Shown: positions 33,069 through 45,440, counted from the stretch's first letter. The stretch is 64,000 nucleotides of DNA from Acacia acuminata (GCA_019022655.1 JAFJYI010000082.1:1674001-1738000); one strand, 5' to 3'. The notes: a model not told the origin generated them from the sequence alone. Program-made: numbers and translations.

Positions 33069-36000
33069 ATCTATTAGCTTGGAACTATCAAGGTTTAGGG
33101 GTTGCTTTGACGGTTAGGAATCTAAGGGAAGAGTGTTCTCGGAAGAAACCCTACTTAGTCTTCCTGATGGAGACTAAGCAGAAGGCAAGTGTAGTGAGGA
33201 AAGTGAGGCGGAGATGTGGCTTTAGTGAGGAATGGATTGTTAATCCGGTGGGGCGAAGCGGAGGGTTGGCTTTATGGTGGTCTGATGTGCTTACGGTTAA
33301 TATCATGTTCTCGTCTTCTAATATTATCCATGTTAATGTGGTGTCTGAGACCATATCGACTCCATCGTATATTACTTTTATCTATGGCCCTACTGATGAA
33401 GAGGAGAGAATGGTGTGTTGGCAAGTGGTTCGGCGAATTAGCAACAATATTAGGGAACCTTGGATGTGTATTGGGGATTTTAATGACATCCTTTCGCAGC
33501 GAGAGAAGAGTGGTGGCCTACCTAGAGCCTGGAGGAAGATCCTTAATTTTAAGTGTTTTGTGGCTGACTGTGAACTTGAGGATTTGGGGTACAATGGACC
33601 GATTTTTACCTGGTGCAACAATCGTGATTTTCCGGATACAATTCATGAGTGTATCGATAGGGCCTTGGGTAATTTGCAGTTGAGGGAGTTCTTCCTGTGT
33701 CTCCAGGTTTTTAATATTGACCCAACCAGATCATCTGACCATCACCTATTGTTTGTACAATGTCAGTATGAACTTCATCCTCGAAATCGGCCCTTTCATT
33801 TCGAATCTGCATGGGCATCACATGGGAATTTTCTTGAGGTAATCAAGGGGTGTTGGCAGAACTGTTATGATCTGGATCAATCGGCCCTTGAAATTTAGTA
33901 ATCTGAAGAGCTGTACGCATAGGTTAATTGCTTGGAGCAAGAAGGAGTTCCCTAATAGTGGTAAGATTATTGATTTGTTGAAGACCCATTTGGCTGAGTT
34001 ATCGCAGGAAATCCGATCTTCGGATATTTCTAGAGAAATTGAGAAGGTAAGATGTGATCTGGATCGATTATTGGAACGCGAAGAGCAATATTGGTGGCAG
34101 CGATCTCGGATTAACTGGTTAGGCGCTGGGGATAGGAACTCACATTTCTTTCACATCTCTACTATCAAGAGGAGGCACCAGAACAGAATTGCGTGTATTA
34201 GGAATGATGAGGGCCTATGGTTGTATGAGAAGGATGCTATCTCAGATAATATTGCTAGCTTTTTTCAGGAGCTGTTTACCACTACGGGTGATCGACCTAT
34301 GGATATTGTATTGGGTTTCATTGAGCCGTCTATCTCATCCGATATGAATCGTAGCCTCTTGTTACCAATTACTGTGGAGGAGATTAAAGAGGCAGCTTTT
34401 AGTTTGGGGAGCATGAAAGCGCTTGGACCTGATCGTTTTTCCGGTAAATTTTATCATTCTTCATAGTCTGAAATTGGTGAGTCTGTTTGTAGTTTGGTCA
34501 AAGAGTTCTTTGCAGGTCATTTAGAGCTTAATGATTTAAATTCAACTAACGTTACTCTTATTCCTAAACTACAAAAGCCTGAGCATGTTTCCCATTTTCG
34601 CCCCATAGGATTGTGTAACTTCTCATATAAGAACATCTCTAAAATTATGGCCAATAGAATGCGACCATTTCTTGATACTTGTATTTCACAAAATCAAAGT
34701 GCCTTTGTTCCAGGTAGGTGTATCCATGATAATATTATTATTGCTAATGAGGTTTACCATTACCTGCGTCGCAAGGAAATTGGGGGTAAGTATGAATTCG
34801 CTATGAAAATGGATATGAGTAAAGCATATGATAGGGTGGAGTGGAATTTTCTGGAATTTGTTTTGTTGAGATTTGGCTTTTGTGTTGAGTGGGTGTCTCT
34901 TCTAATGAAGTGTGTTCGCTCTGTTAGTTTGAATATTTGCTTATCAGGTGAAAAAGTGAGCTCCTTTACTCCGAGCTGGGGGCATTCGGCAGGAGATCCC
35001 TTCTCGCCATATTTGTTTATTATTATTGTAGAAGTTCTCTCCATTATGATCAGAAGGAGTCAGGCGGATTACTTTATCAAGGGTGCGAAATTGAGTAACA
35101 GTTGTCCGGAACTTACTCATAGTTTCTTTGCTGATGATGCCCTTCTATACATGCGTGCAACTCAAAGAAATTGCAATCACCTGGCCGATATCTTAAAAAT
35201 GTATTGTATTGCCTCTGGTCAGGTCATTAATCTTGATAAATCGAGTATCCTTTTCTCTTCCCAGACCCCTGATCATGTCAAAAATATGGTTGGAAGTATA
35301 TTGGGTATTCCGGTGATAGAGGATCCAGGTAGATATCTTGGTATCCCGAGTATATAGGGTAAGATAAAGCATCAGGCGCTGGCTTATGTTCGAGAGCGTA
35401 TTGCCAATAAAATCCAAGGATGGGGTCATTCCCTTCTCTCTTTTGCTGGTCGTGATGTTATGATTAAAGCTGTTCTTCAGGCAATCCCTATCTATCCTAT
35501 GAACGTTTTCAAGTTTACGGCAAAGACTTGTAGAGATATCAGCAGCCTTATTGCTAAATTTTGGTGGAGCGGAACCGTCTCTGGTGGAACTACGCTTTGG
35601 AAAGCTTGGGGGTCTTTAACCAATACCAAGAGCTCCGGTGGGATGGGTTTTCGAGACCTACTTGTCATGAATGATGCTCTTCTGGCTAAAACTGCATGGA
35701 GATTGCTGATGCGCCCCAATGATCTATGGGCTAGGGTTTTGAAGAGTGTATATTTTCCTGAAGATGATTTCTTGAAGGCAGAGAAAGGATATAAAGCATC
35801 GTGGTGTTGGTCTAGTATTTTGGATGGTAGGGATTTTCTGGTGCAAGACTTGCGATGGGAAGTTGGAGGTGGTGCGGACATTAGAATCTGGGATGATAAA
35901 TGGGTTCCACATGTCAATTTCCCAAAGAAACCTGAAAATACTAATGATCCTGTTGTTGAAGAGGGCAGAGTGTGTGATCTTATTGTCAATGGAAAGTGGG

Positions 36001-37080
36001 ACCTTACCCCTATCGCGTAGTATATTCCGCCTGAAATTGAGAGTGCTATTCGTGAGATTGTTATTCCAGCTAATGGGCTGGCTGATAAACTAGTGTGGAC
36101 TAGTGCCAAGAATGGTGTGTATTCAGTGAAAGGAGGGTACCATAACAGCAAAAGGGATATGCCTTCTGAGGGTAATAAAGCTGGTTCATCGATAGTTCTC
36201 ACTTCATCATGTTGGAAGTCAATTTGGAAAATTCAGGTTATCCCGCGAGTACAGCAATTCATCTGGCGGATATTGAATAATGTTGTCGCTACCACTGATG
36301 CCCTGTTTAGAAGAAAGCGAGCCCAGAGTAACTTGTGCCCTGTGTGTTCTGATGCTATGGAGACGGTGGAGCACTTGTTTTTCCATTGCCCATGGACTAG
36401 ATGTGTCTGGTTTGGTTGTTCTCTCGGTGCAATGCTAACTTCAATGCTTGATGGATTCACCTTACAGGTATGTCTTGTCTGGGTAAGCAAAATCTTTCAT
36501 TAATTTGTTGGATCTTATGGTTTATCTGGAAGCAAAGGAATAATTTGGTTTTTAATCATAAAGACCCTAACCCTATTGTTGTCATTGAATGTGCGAGGAA
36601 AAACAATTTTGACTTAAGGTGAATTGTGATAAAAAGCATAGAAATCCGGGAGGAGGGTCAAAGGGTTGTTCCTCAAAGCATCTAGTTTTCTCGGTCTCCT
36701 TCACCGTGGCAAGTTTAAATATAATTGTGATGGAGCCTTTCTTCGCTCATAAGCCTGGCGCTATTGGAGTTATCGTAGGGACCATTTTGGTGATTTTAAA
36801 TAGGGTTTTGTGGATAAGGTGAAATTCATCTATGCTTTTATGATTTGAAGCTCTAGCGTTGAAACGGGCTTTGATGCTCGCTGTTGATCTTGAGCATGAC
36901 AATGTTATTTTTGAAACTGATTGTCTATCTCTTCTTGAATGTGTTAATGCTAAAGCTCCAGATATGATTGATTGGAGGAGTAGGAGCATTATTTTTGATA
37001 TTATTTGTCTTTTGGGTACCAAGGTTGGGTTCTCTTTGTCCTTTACCCCTAGGGGGGTAATTGTCTGCTTAACCTGATGA
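33065..37080 (+). pseudogene. LINE ORF2: endonuclease, reverse transcriptase, zf-RVT, RNase H
   Basis: ATG at 33,065 gives MNLLAWNYQGLG. The exo/endonuclease-phosphatase domain (33,065-33,760) shows FLMETKQ, FIYGP, CIGDFNDIL, CIDRALGN and SSDHHLL. A frameshift near 33,880 and TAG stops at 34,464, 35,355 and 36,018 interrupt it; comparison with the usual sequence and with the LINE at 4,050 suggests Trp, Trp and Gln at those stops. The reverse transcriptase spans about 34,400-35,360: KALGPDRF, HFRPIGLCNFSYK, QSAFVPGRCIHDNI, KMDMSKAYDRVEW and the catalytic box SFFADDAL. The GDPFSPYLF block is preceded by HSA where most copies have IRQ. zf-RVT is at 36,093-36,420 (CPVCSDAMETVEHLFFHCPW). RNase H remnants (NVIFETDCLSLLE) follow to 37,080 in shifted frames. 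Confidence 0.92.
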
Positions 37081-37420
37081 TTGCGGCGAGATGCTTATAA
37101 AGGGGTGTCGATTGGATGGGTTTTCCAACCAACACCTTCTTTGCTGTCTCTTCTAGCCGTGGACTCCCAGAAGATGAATGTTGTTCCTCTTGATGCCCCT
37201 CTCCCCAATCACTCTTTGAGGGGGTGATTGTTTTAATTTGTTTTTATTTGAGTGTATTCTGTTTTGTTTATAATTCATGGACTTGTGTTTTAGTTGATGT
37301 TGGTTCGTCTGTGTGGTTTTCCTTCCTTGTTGTATTTTGTTTTTACTTGTGTGTATTCTATTTTGGTTGTAATGTTCTTGGAGTATTAATAGAAGTATCC
37401 TTTGACCAAAAAAAAAAAAA

Positions 37421-38150
37421 TGCCATGGAAGTTTTTTCGCTCAGGAGCACTAGTAAGACGGAAGTTTTTTTTGGACCAAAAATGCCACGGAAGTTCACAA
37501 GACGTAGCAATTTTTCCCCGAAAGTATCATTTTTGCCACGGAAGTTTTCGCTAAGGAGCAATTTTGCACCGGAAGTTTTCGCTGTGAACCAATTTTGCCC
37601 CAGAAGTTTATACTAATGAGCAATTTTGCCTCGAAATTTTACAAAAACGTAGTAATTTTTCCCTTGTCCCCAAATATTAAATTTGACTATTAAATTAGTC
37701 AAAAATCACACATGTCATGCCTTGAAAAGGTTGAACTTGAAGTCGAGAAGGAGATCCTTGAGATGTTGAAATCAAGGCGACGGAATTTGTGAAGCGAGGC
37801 GGGTCAAAGGGGCCCGAAAGGTTGTATAAAACACAAATGAAACGCAAAATGAGAAATGAATTGTTCCAAAAATTGGTTGGTAAAACAAATCAATAGTGAT
37901 AATATTTACGTTTGTATAGGCGATCATTTGCTTAGATCATAAGTGATGCTTCCTTTGGGTTTTGTGACATCGACTTTTCGATCGCTTTGACCGGTTCGGC
38001 GAACATTAAATAGCCGCCTTGAGCTCAACATCTCATGGATCTCTTTTTCGCTCCAAGTTTGACCTTTTCAAGGCATAACATGTGTGGTCTTTGACTGATT
38101 TAATAGTCAAATTTAATATTTGGGGATAGAAGGGCAAAATTGCTATGAAT
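37421..38150. repeat. Direct repeat copy 2 and fold-back arm
   Basis: 37,421-37,905 repeats 32,272-32,748. Beyond it, 37,960-38,135 is the reverse complement of the inner part: CCCCAAATATTAAATTTGAC with CATGCCTTGAAAAGG on the left is answered by CCTTTTCAAGGCATAAC and GTCAAATTTAATATTTGGGG on the right. So copy 2 is a complete fold-back element with arms of about 190 bp, while copy 1 is only its left part. Confidence 0.8.
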
Positions 38151-38719
38151 TTTCTTATTTCTAATAATAATGATTGAGATATTGTTAAATGGAGTAATTA
38201 TTCTGGAAAAAAGAAATGGAGTGAGTGTTATATAAGGTTTAAGTGTAAAAATACATATGCGATTTTTTTAAAAGTGGGTCCAACGCCAAATTTTTTTTTT
38301 TTTAGATGCAAAAATGATTATCCAATTACAAAAGTGAAGCAAAAGTCATATATTTCATTAAGGTGAATGTGGGCCTCACCAACTTAAAATAATAAAATAT
38401 GTGACTTTTTTTTCAATTTTGTAATCGCATAATTATTTTTACACTTCAAAAGTATTTAATATTAAACATACCGTTAGAAAAACCACATATTTTGTTTTAC
38501 ACCTTACCTTTCATTTATATATACACACACGCACGACCCTCATAGTAAATTTGAGGAAGTTGACCTGAAGTAACGGCCCACTGGTACGAAGCACCAACAT
38601 CATCATTTAAATGTAGGCCCTACTACGGACAACCTTGTAGGCTTTCACATGCAAAAGCAATGCTCCCAAAGACTTGACTGAAGGCCCACCGGTACGAAGC
38701 ACCAATATCACCATTTGAT
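38151..38719. other. AT-rich intergenic DNA
   Basis: The phrase CCCACTGGTACGAAGCACCAA occurs twice in near-identical form (38,577 and 38,689), bracketing about 110 bp. No gene seen. Confidence 0.5.
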
Positions 38720-38978
38720 TACTCCCTCTCGTTCTTATTATAAGGTAGTAAGTAACAACTAACTATTCTCACAAATCAATAAAATATGTTAAAGTCAATA
38801 AAATTATCCTATAAATTAAGTAATTTTTAATATTATCCCTACTAATTATACTAAACTCTAATATCATATTAATTATTATTATCACCCACTATCCTTATTA
38901 ATTATGGGTATATAAAAAAAAATTGATGCTCCTCGCGAATATGCAAATACATTATAAAAAAGAAAACTTATAAATTTA
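38720..38978. mobile_element. Stowaway-type MITE, right-truncated
   Basis: Starts TACTCCCTCTCGTTCTTATT and is collinear with the complete MITE at 49,557-49,845, but its right end is replaced by the next MITE. Confidence 0.7.
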
Positions 38979-39332
38979 TGTACTCCCTCCTCCGGTCTAA
39001 TTATAAGATCTAGTTGACTTTTTTGAAGAGATTAAATAAACTAATTAAATTACTTTAGATATTTTTTTAAAAAAATCTAATTAGTTTAACTAATAAACTA
39101 ATATATAATCTAAGAATACACAACGTATATAATGATTGAGAACTTATTTAACTTCTTTAATCTCTCTAATAAATTAATATATTAATTATTACTCTCACTC
39201 AACACCCTTATTAATTATAGACATACATAGAAAAATAATTAATGATCCTCAAAAACAAAAAAATACTTTATAAAAGGATTAAATAGACTTATAAATTTAT
39301 GTGTTACAATAAGATCAAAGGGAGTAGGGAGT
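38979..39332. mobile_element. Stowaway-type MITE, second family
   Basis: Left end TACTCCCTCCTCCGGTCTAA and right end AAGGGAGTAGGGAGTA; the interior matches the MITE at 50,240-50,481 (ATTATAAGATCTAGTTGACT, TTAGTTTAACTAATAAACTA). Confidence 0.65.
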
Positions 39333-39752
39333 ATATTATTCATTATTGGGAGGAGAGCGTGGCAGAAGGTTTGAAGGGTGAAAGTGAAACGGGTAATGAA
39401 ATGAAGCCGTGCGTGGGAGGGAAGGTTGAAAAGGGTCCGAGTTACGTGGGGTGTGGGATAGGGGAGGGAGGTGAAAAGACAAAAAAGGGCGTTGGAGGAC
39501 AAAGGGGGAAGAGTGTCTGAAAAAGTTTCAAGCAATCACGTGGTGCCATGTGGCTTCTTTTACTCTCAGGTCTCAGACAAACCCATGGACAAGTGTATTT
39601 GTACGAGGAAGAAGCAAGACAGAGTCATTCAATTGATTCGCCTCATTATTTAATTCCAATTTTTTCTCCGTACAAGTCAAGTGTCCTTCACTTGAGGCCC
39701 CAAAAAACCTCCCCATCCAGCTGACAGGCAATAACAACACAAACAACCACAC
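39333..39752. other. Intergenic DNA left of MULE 2
   Basis: Purine-rich patch at 39,345-39,515 that opens overlapping frames on both strands; none has a domain. Confidence 0.45.
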
Positions 39753-39789
39753 TAAATTTTTGGGAAAATCACAATGAGATCCCAAAGAA

Positions 39790-41366
39790 TAACAAAAAAA
39801 AAAAAAAATCTCAACTCAAAATCATATAGTTAGTTGTGAATGTAAAATTATTATATTACCCAATGAGAAAAAAATGCATAATCCATCGAAAATTGCTCAG
39901 TCTGTCATCTCCACCTCCACAACGTTCGACCGAGAACCTGCGACAGCTTTTGACCGAGAAGGAAATTTGCGTCTCTGCTCTGCTGCTTCCCTAGTAAGTA
40001 TCCTAGATCTACCTTGACCCCATTTTCATTTTGTTGGTGCGGCTAGTTGATAATACGTGTTAGGTTTTCTCCTTTGAAGTGAATGGAATTCAATTTGGGT
40101 TAGCCTTTAATGAAATTTGAGTTAGGTTTCTCTTAGGAGCAATTTTTCCCAGTAAAAAGACTCTACACTATCATATTCGGGGTAGTCTTTGAAGGTTGGT
40201 TTTAGTTTGTGTCATTGATTTGAGTAATTTTGCTTATGCCAATTTGTGATATTCGTTTGGGTTCTCTAAAAATTCTAGCTATGAAAGCGAAACTCAAGTC
40301 CCCCCTTCGTTCGTCGTGTTATTCTTTTGGATATCTAATGATTTTAATTGAACTTCTTTGAGCTATCGGCACCGAAAGAAACTTCACATTCCTTTTTTAT
40401 TAGCATTTGAGAATGACTCCTATCTTTTATTTTTCGCTTGATCAAGAATGTCTGCTGAGATTTTCTTGGTGGTTTAATGGCAGTCAAATTCTTTGGTTTT
40501 TTCAAATAATTTTTTATTGACTGCCTTCCCACGATTAGAAGTATAGGATTTAGTTTATTTGGACTTCAATGCTCATTTTATTTACTACTTGCAATGCAAG
40601 TCTCAGTGATGACCTTACTAGTTTTGTTTGTTAAGGTTTCTTGATAATACTATAACAGATTTGTCTGCCTTGAAACAATCATATTTTCCAACATTATCTT
40701 TGAAGTACGTCTTGTTTTATGTTGGAGATAAATCAACATTCATTTTAAATAAAGTGCTGAAAAGTTTGGCACCCACTATTCTGTACCAAGTCATTTTGGT
40801 TTTGATATTTTACACCTAATCTTCCATCTTGAATTATTTAACAATCGAACTGTTTGAATGATGCAACTCTCGAAGCTTCTAAGACAGAATAAAGTGCTTC
40901 TGTCTGTCTTATTTTCTCATCTTTACCAATGGATCCGAATCTCTCATATACAAAACTTGATTGGTTGAAGAAAGTTGTTCATTGTTTCATTTTTCATTGG
41001 GTGAAGAAAATCACATTATACCATTTTACTTACATGAAGAAACAAGGAGGGGGTATACCATGTTATATAATATGATTGTTTGCTGTAGATGTCAAAAGCT
41101 TAGTTTATAACTTATTTATAGGGTGGTCTAGTATAATCAGAAGCCTAGTTTATAACTTTAGTTCTTATACCATTTTGATTCAATTTGGTCTAAAGTTAGG
41201 AAAACTTTAGGCAGTCAAATAAGTAACACTTTATTTTCTCAAATGTAAAGAAATTAAATCAAATTGCGATGTTAATTTTATTGTTCACTTAAAACGTATT
41301 TAACAAGAATATAGGATGAGAAAGGAGACTTAGTCTCTGTTAAACAAGCATGCAATGCATTAAGAG
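39790..41366. other. MULE 2 left non-coding part
   Basis: A leader-like stretch at 39,895-40,000 (CATCTCCACCTCCACAACG, CTGCTCTGCTGCTTCCCTAG) with a possible donor CTAGTAAGT, then about 1.3 kb of intron-like DNA. Confidence 0.45.
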
Positions 41367-43975
41367 ATGAGGAGAAGGAAAAATATAGGGGCCAAGGGAA
41401 AAAATATGTTGTTCCTTTCCTCACTCATCGTGCCCCAATATCAATTTATGAAAATGTGTGAAAAAGTTAAAAATAGACTAGATAGGATGGAGATGTTGGA
41501 CAAAATAGGATTCCATAAGTTGGTTAATATATGTTATGCACAAATTCCTCGACATTTATGTGGTCATTTTATGGACGCTTTTGACCCTCCAACCAAGAAT
41601 GTCTCCATTCAAGGGAAGTTACTTCATATAGGCCCTGAAGATGAGAAACAAATTATGGGGTTACCATGTCAGGGGGGGAGATTGAAAGAAATACCAAGAA
41701 GGAAGATAAATCATTTATGCAACTAAAGAGATCCTATGGGTCGATCCCATACAAGATGATAGGCAACTGGCTAAGTGAAAGCAAGGTAGATGAAGATTTT
41801 GAAATACTTTTTGTAATTTATGCATTGGGAACCCTCTTGTGTCCTAATGCGAGTATTAAAGTTAGTGACACAGTTTTCAAGGTCATTGTGGCAACAAAAG
41901 AAGCTTTTATGAAGTAAGATTGGTGCACCTTTGTTCTTAATGAACTTTCTAATTCTATTGGAGAGTACAAGAAAAAATTAAGGAAAGAGACAGTGTCTAC
42001 TCCAATAAATATAAGAGGTTGTATGTATTTTCTCATGGTAAGTGCAGCTGTTTTTTTAATCATCTTCATGTTAGTTAACTAGTCATTGTATTATGCATTG
42101 TAAATTGCTGCAGTACAAGTTGTCATTTGCTGCTGATAAGTTGTTATTGATTTCTTATGCAGATTTATTGCTTACAACATTTTCCCTTGGGCCCCCTACA
42201 AGCCCTACAGCCGAGGATGCAATCCAATTTTGGGATGACATTAAGGTAAAGAGAGTGCAGACTGAGAGGGAAAGCAATAAAGGGCTGCTACTTCCTTTCG
42301 GTGATGGAGTTGGCCAGTCATCTACGCAATTGCATCCAGAAAAAATCTTGACTTACCCGGTAATTGCGTGATCTCGATGTTACGTCCACAATGGGTACGG
42401 TTATATCACTAATTCATTTATTCATCACACTTTTTAGGAAATAAATAGAACATATGATCGAGTGATGTCTAGGGTGATGTCCATAATGGAAGAAGAACTG
42501 ATTTCCCTTCAAGCAAGGCTCTTCAGGGGGGCGAAAATTGATGAAGATGATGGCAATGATGAGGTTCAAAGTGAAGATGAAGAACCTTGTTCAGAAAATG
42601 AAGAGGATGAGGGAGACACACAAAAAGAAGATGAGGACCTTCGGTCAATTGATGAAAATGAAGGCTGAAAGTGAAGAGGAAGTGACTGTAGAGGAATTTC
42701 AGGACAACAATGAGTCAAATGAGGATGAAGTTAACGTGGAGGAAGAATTTTGAAACTTGAGTAAATCTAAAAGGCTTAAAAAACCTGCAATAAGGTCTCT
42801 ATGGGTGGTGACAACTATGGGTAAAAAGAGACCAAAAACTAACAACGATAAGCAAGCTTTATATCAGTTATGCACCACAAGATGTACTAAAGAGGAGGAG
42901 CTAAAGTAAGTCAGCAGACTTATTAAATTTATATTAAATTTAACCATGATAACTAACTTCCTACATTTGTTTGTGTATCAGAGACTTTATTGATATGTAT
43001 GACTATTTCCTCACCCGTGGTGAACTTTATTGTCTATGCGAAAAAGGATGGATAAATAATCGAGTTAGTGCCATGTAACATTTTCTAATTTGGTTTTTAC
43101 CTTAATTCTGTTGATTATTAACATTTTCATAAATGTGCACAATTGATGTCAATGTTTGGAAAGACCTTAGTCGAGCATGAATTGAAAAAGTTAGGCCATG
43201 TGAGAAGACACATTTTTCTCGTCACAATTGATGGAAAAAATGTCTAACAATCCGCAGAAGTGGTCATGGGAAGAGCTTGAAAAAAGGATCCTATTGAAAT
43301 ATATTGGATATAACATTGGCGATTATGACTTCATTTTTGGTCTCACACTGCACTTAAATCATTGGTTTTGTTACGTTCTAAAGACGAAGACAATGTGTTT
43401 CTATGCCCTTAACTCATATGTCGACAACCTAACATATCTACGGTTACAAAATAAGGAAGAAGAAGCAATGAAAGGGTCTCAATAGACAAATAAACCGAAG
43501 AGATTGACTAAAAAGCAACAATAAGAGTTTAAAGCCAAGGATTGAATGGCAAGCCGATGTGTAAGAACAACTATTAAACTAGATACATTGTGTTGTGAAT
43601 TGGCAATTTTTCTGTTGTTACCGATAGTTGTTAAGTTGTTATTCTATTATGTTGACGTGAAAAATCTTTTTTATTCATGCAGAGAGATTGCTTCCATAAA
43701 ATACTTCAAAGAGTTAAACCAACACTATTTGCCAAAGGAAGACAAATTCCTAACCAAGTCAACTAGGCCAAAGTGCATTTGTAGTGTGATACGTAAGTAT
43801 TTGTGGTTCATTGTTGCGCATCACTTTCAAATTTTTGGTTCATTGTATATGACATTTTCATTTCAGGGATTCTTGTGGTATCCATGTTCTATCATGGTTA
43901 CATTGATGGGATGGCTCTCTCTAAGATACAAAAGGGTATACCATGACTAAGTTATCACGTGAGTAATCGCGACAG
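41367..43975 (+). pseudogene. Ulp1/C48-like protease gene of MULE 2
   Basis: Exons in order: 41,367-41,910, with IGFHKLVNICYAQIPRHLCG, FMDAFDPPTKNVSIQGK and IMGLPCQGGRLKEI, the N-terminal module common in plant MULE Ulp1-like proteins; 42,093-42,371; an acid-rich part at 42,462-42,750 (EDEEPCSENEEDEGD); 43,186-43,490 with DYDFIFGLTLHLNHWFCYVL and MCFYALNSYVDN; and 43,700-43,970. An intron at about 43,793-43,865 splices CICSVIR to DSCGIHV, the catalytic-cysteine motif. His-Trp is present; the expected Asp (LDS) is Asn (ALNS). Frames change several times, and a stop follows DSCGIHVLSWLH. The parent family removes SUMO-like modifiers; the role in MULEs is unknown. Exon edges are approximate. Confidence 0.75.
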
Positions 43976-44280
43976 ATTAAGCTTGAATGCTTATGGTGGC
44001 TTGTATTGCATGAGAAAAACATATATGCGCAGAAGGTGCTGTCCCGACTGCCAGGTGACCAACAATCAAAGAAGAAGAAATAGAGTTGTAGTTTTATTGT
44101 AAAATAGTTGAAAATATTGGCATTGATATGACCTTATTTTGACAATGTATATAATGGCAATTGAATGTGCCTTTTTTGACTAGCCTTAGAGCAAAATCTG
44201 ACATTAGCAACAGGAAATGCTATATTGAACTTTACTATATTGATAATGTGTTGTTCCATTTTTCCAATTTTTGATTGTCC

Positions 44281-44760
44281 CTAAGCGTACAGAGCCAATT
44301 CACAACAGAAAAAGCTATATTCATAACAAGAAGTGCCATATACACAACAAAATTTAAAAACCTGGATTTTGGTTGAAACTTTAGTCCTAAGTGTATAGAG
44401 ACTATTCACAAAAAAAAAAAAAACTATATTTGCAACAGGAAGTACTATATTCACAACAACATTTAGAAACTTAGATTTTGGTTGAAACTCACGTTCTAAG
44501 CTTACAGAGACCATTAACAACAGAAAAAGCTTCATTCACAATAAGAAGTGCTATATTCACAATAACATTTAAAAACCTGGATTTTGGTTGAAACTCAAGT
44601 CCTAAGCTTACAGAAACCATTTAGAACAGAAAAAGCTTTATTTACAACAGGAAGTGTTATATTCACAACAACATTTAAAAACCTGGATTTTGGTTGAAAC
44701 TCAAGTCTTAAGCGTACAGACACCATTCATAGCAGAAAAAGCTATACTCACAACATCTTC
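44281..44760. repeat. Tandem repeat, unit about 106 bp, 4.5 copies
   Basis: Units start near 44,281, 44,388, 44,497, 44,602 and 44,706, each opening with CTAAGCGTACAGAGACCA-like sequence and containing AACAGAAAAAGCT, GAAGTGCTATATTCACAA and CCTGGATTTTGGTTGAAAC. Copies are about 85-90% alike by eye. It lies between the converging protease and transposase genes of MULE 2. Confidence 0.88.
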
Positions 44761-45021
44761 TGAGAATTTTGACAATTATATCAGGTTAGGTTGAGAAGTG
44801 AATATCATATCAAAATATTAAGTTATATGAGTAAGTGGCTATTTGCACCTACTCATTGAACTTAATATCATAGATAGTTTCATGTCCATATGTATGTTGT
44901 AATTACAACAACTTGTCCACCCATCAAAATACAAAAAAGGTGTTACAAGAAGTCACTAATACTAGGTGTATATAGACAAAATGACTAAACAATTAACTAT
45001 CAAAAGCATGTACATCTCATT

Positions 45022-45440
45022 TTCAGATGGGATTTGGATTTTTGCATGTCTTCACTGTGTGTCCAGCCCCATGGCATCTCCCACAACGATAAAGCTTCTA
45101 GTTTTGAAATTGAGATTCAATTTGTTTTCTTTTTGGTCTCTCTAATGGCCTTGTAGTAATGGGAGGCTCCAAGAATGTCTGCATTAGCATATATGTCACT
45201 ATCGAAGTATCAGCACGTGGACAATCATGAATTGCAATTGGCCTCATGCTATTTGCATATATTTTCTCTTGGGTAGAAACTTTAAAGCAGTCATCAACAA
45301 ATGTGTACACATTACATTTAAAGTGCTTTATGGTTGCACATGCATGTGCACAAGGGAGTCCACTCATTTCCCATGCTAAACATATGCATTTTTTTTCACG
45401 AAGATCTACATTAACATAACTTAGACAATCTAAATGTCAT
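45022..45440 (-). pseudogene. MURA transposase C-terminus: SWIM zinc finger and zinc knuckle
   Basis: Read leftward: YVNVDLREKKCICLAWEMSG then LPCAHACATIKHFKC gives the SWIM signature CxC...CxH, followed by FVDDCFKVSTQEKIY and MRPIAIHDCPR. After one in-frame TAG the frame continues KLYRCGRCHGAGHTVKTC, a CCHC zinc knuckle (C-x2-C-x4-H-x4-C). This is the standard C-terminal order of MURA/MULE transposases. The upstream DDE part is missing. Confidence 0.9.

Larger units (their letters stand above)
32749..37420 (+). mobile_element. L1-type LINE, 5'-truncated in ORF1, poly(A) end
   Basis: A 4.67-kb non-LTR retrotransposon: tail of ORF1, then ORF2 with endonuclease, reverse transcriptase, zinc-binding and RNase H parts, ending in A13 at 37,408-37,420. 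It lies exactly between two direct copies of a ~475-bp sequence. Several stops and frameshifts make it inactive. Confidence 0.93.

Noticed and set aside
39299..39535. Open frames on both strands near the left border of MULE 2
   Set aside because: Purine-rich composition; neither product resembles a protein family.
42538..42753. Methionine/lysine-rich 71-codon frame
   Set aside because: Shadow of the acid-rich part of the Ulp1-like gene in another frame.
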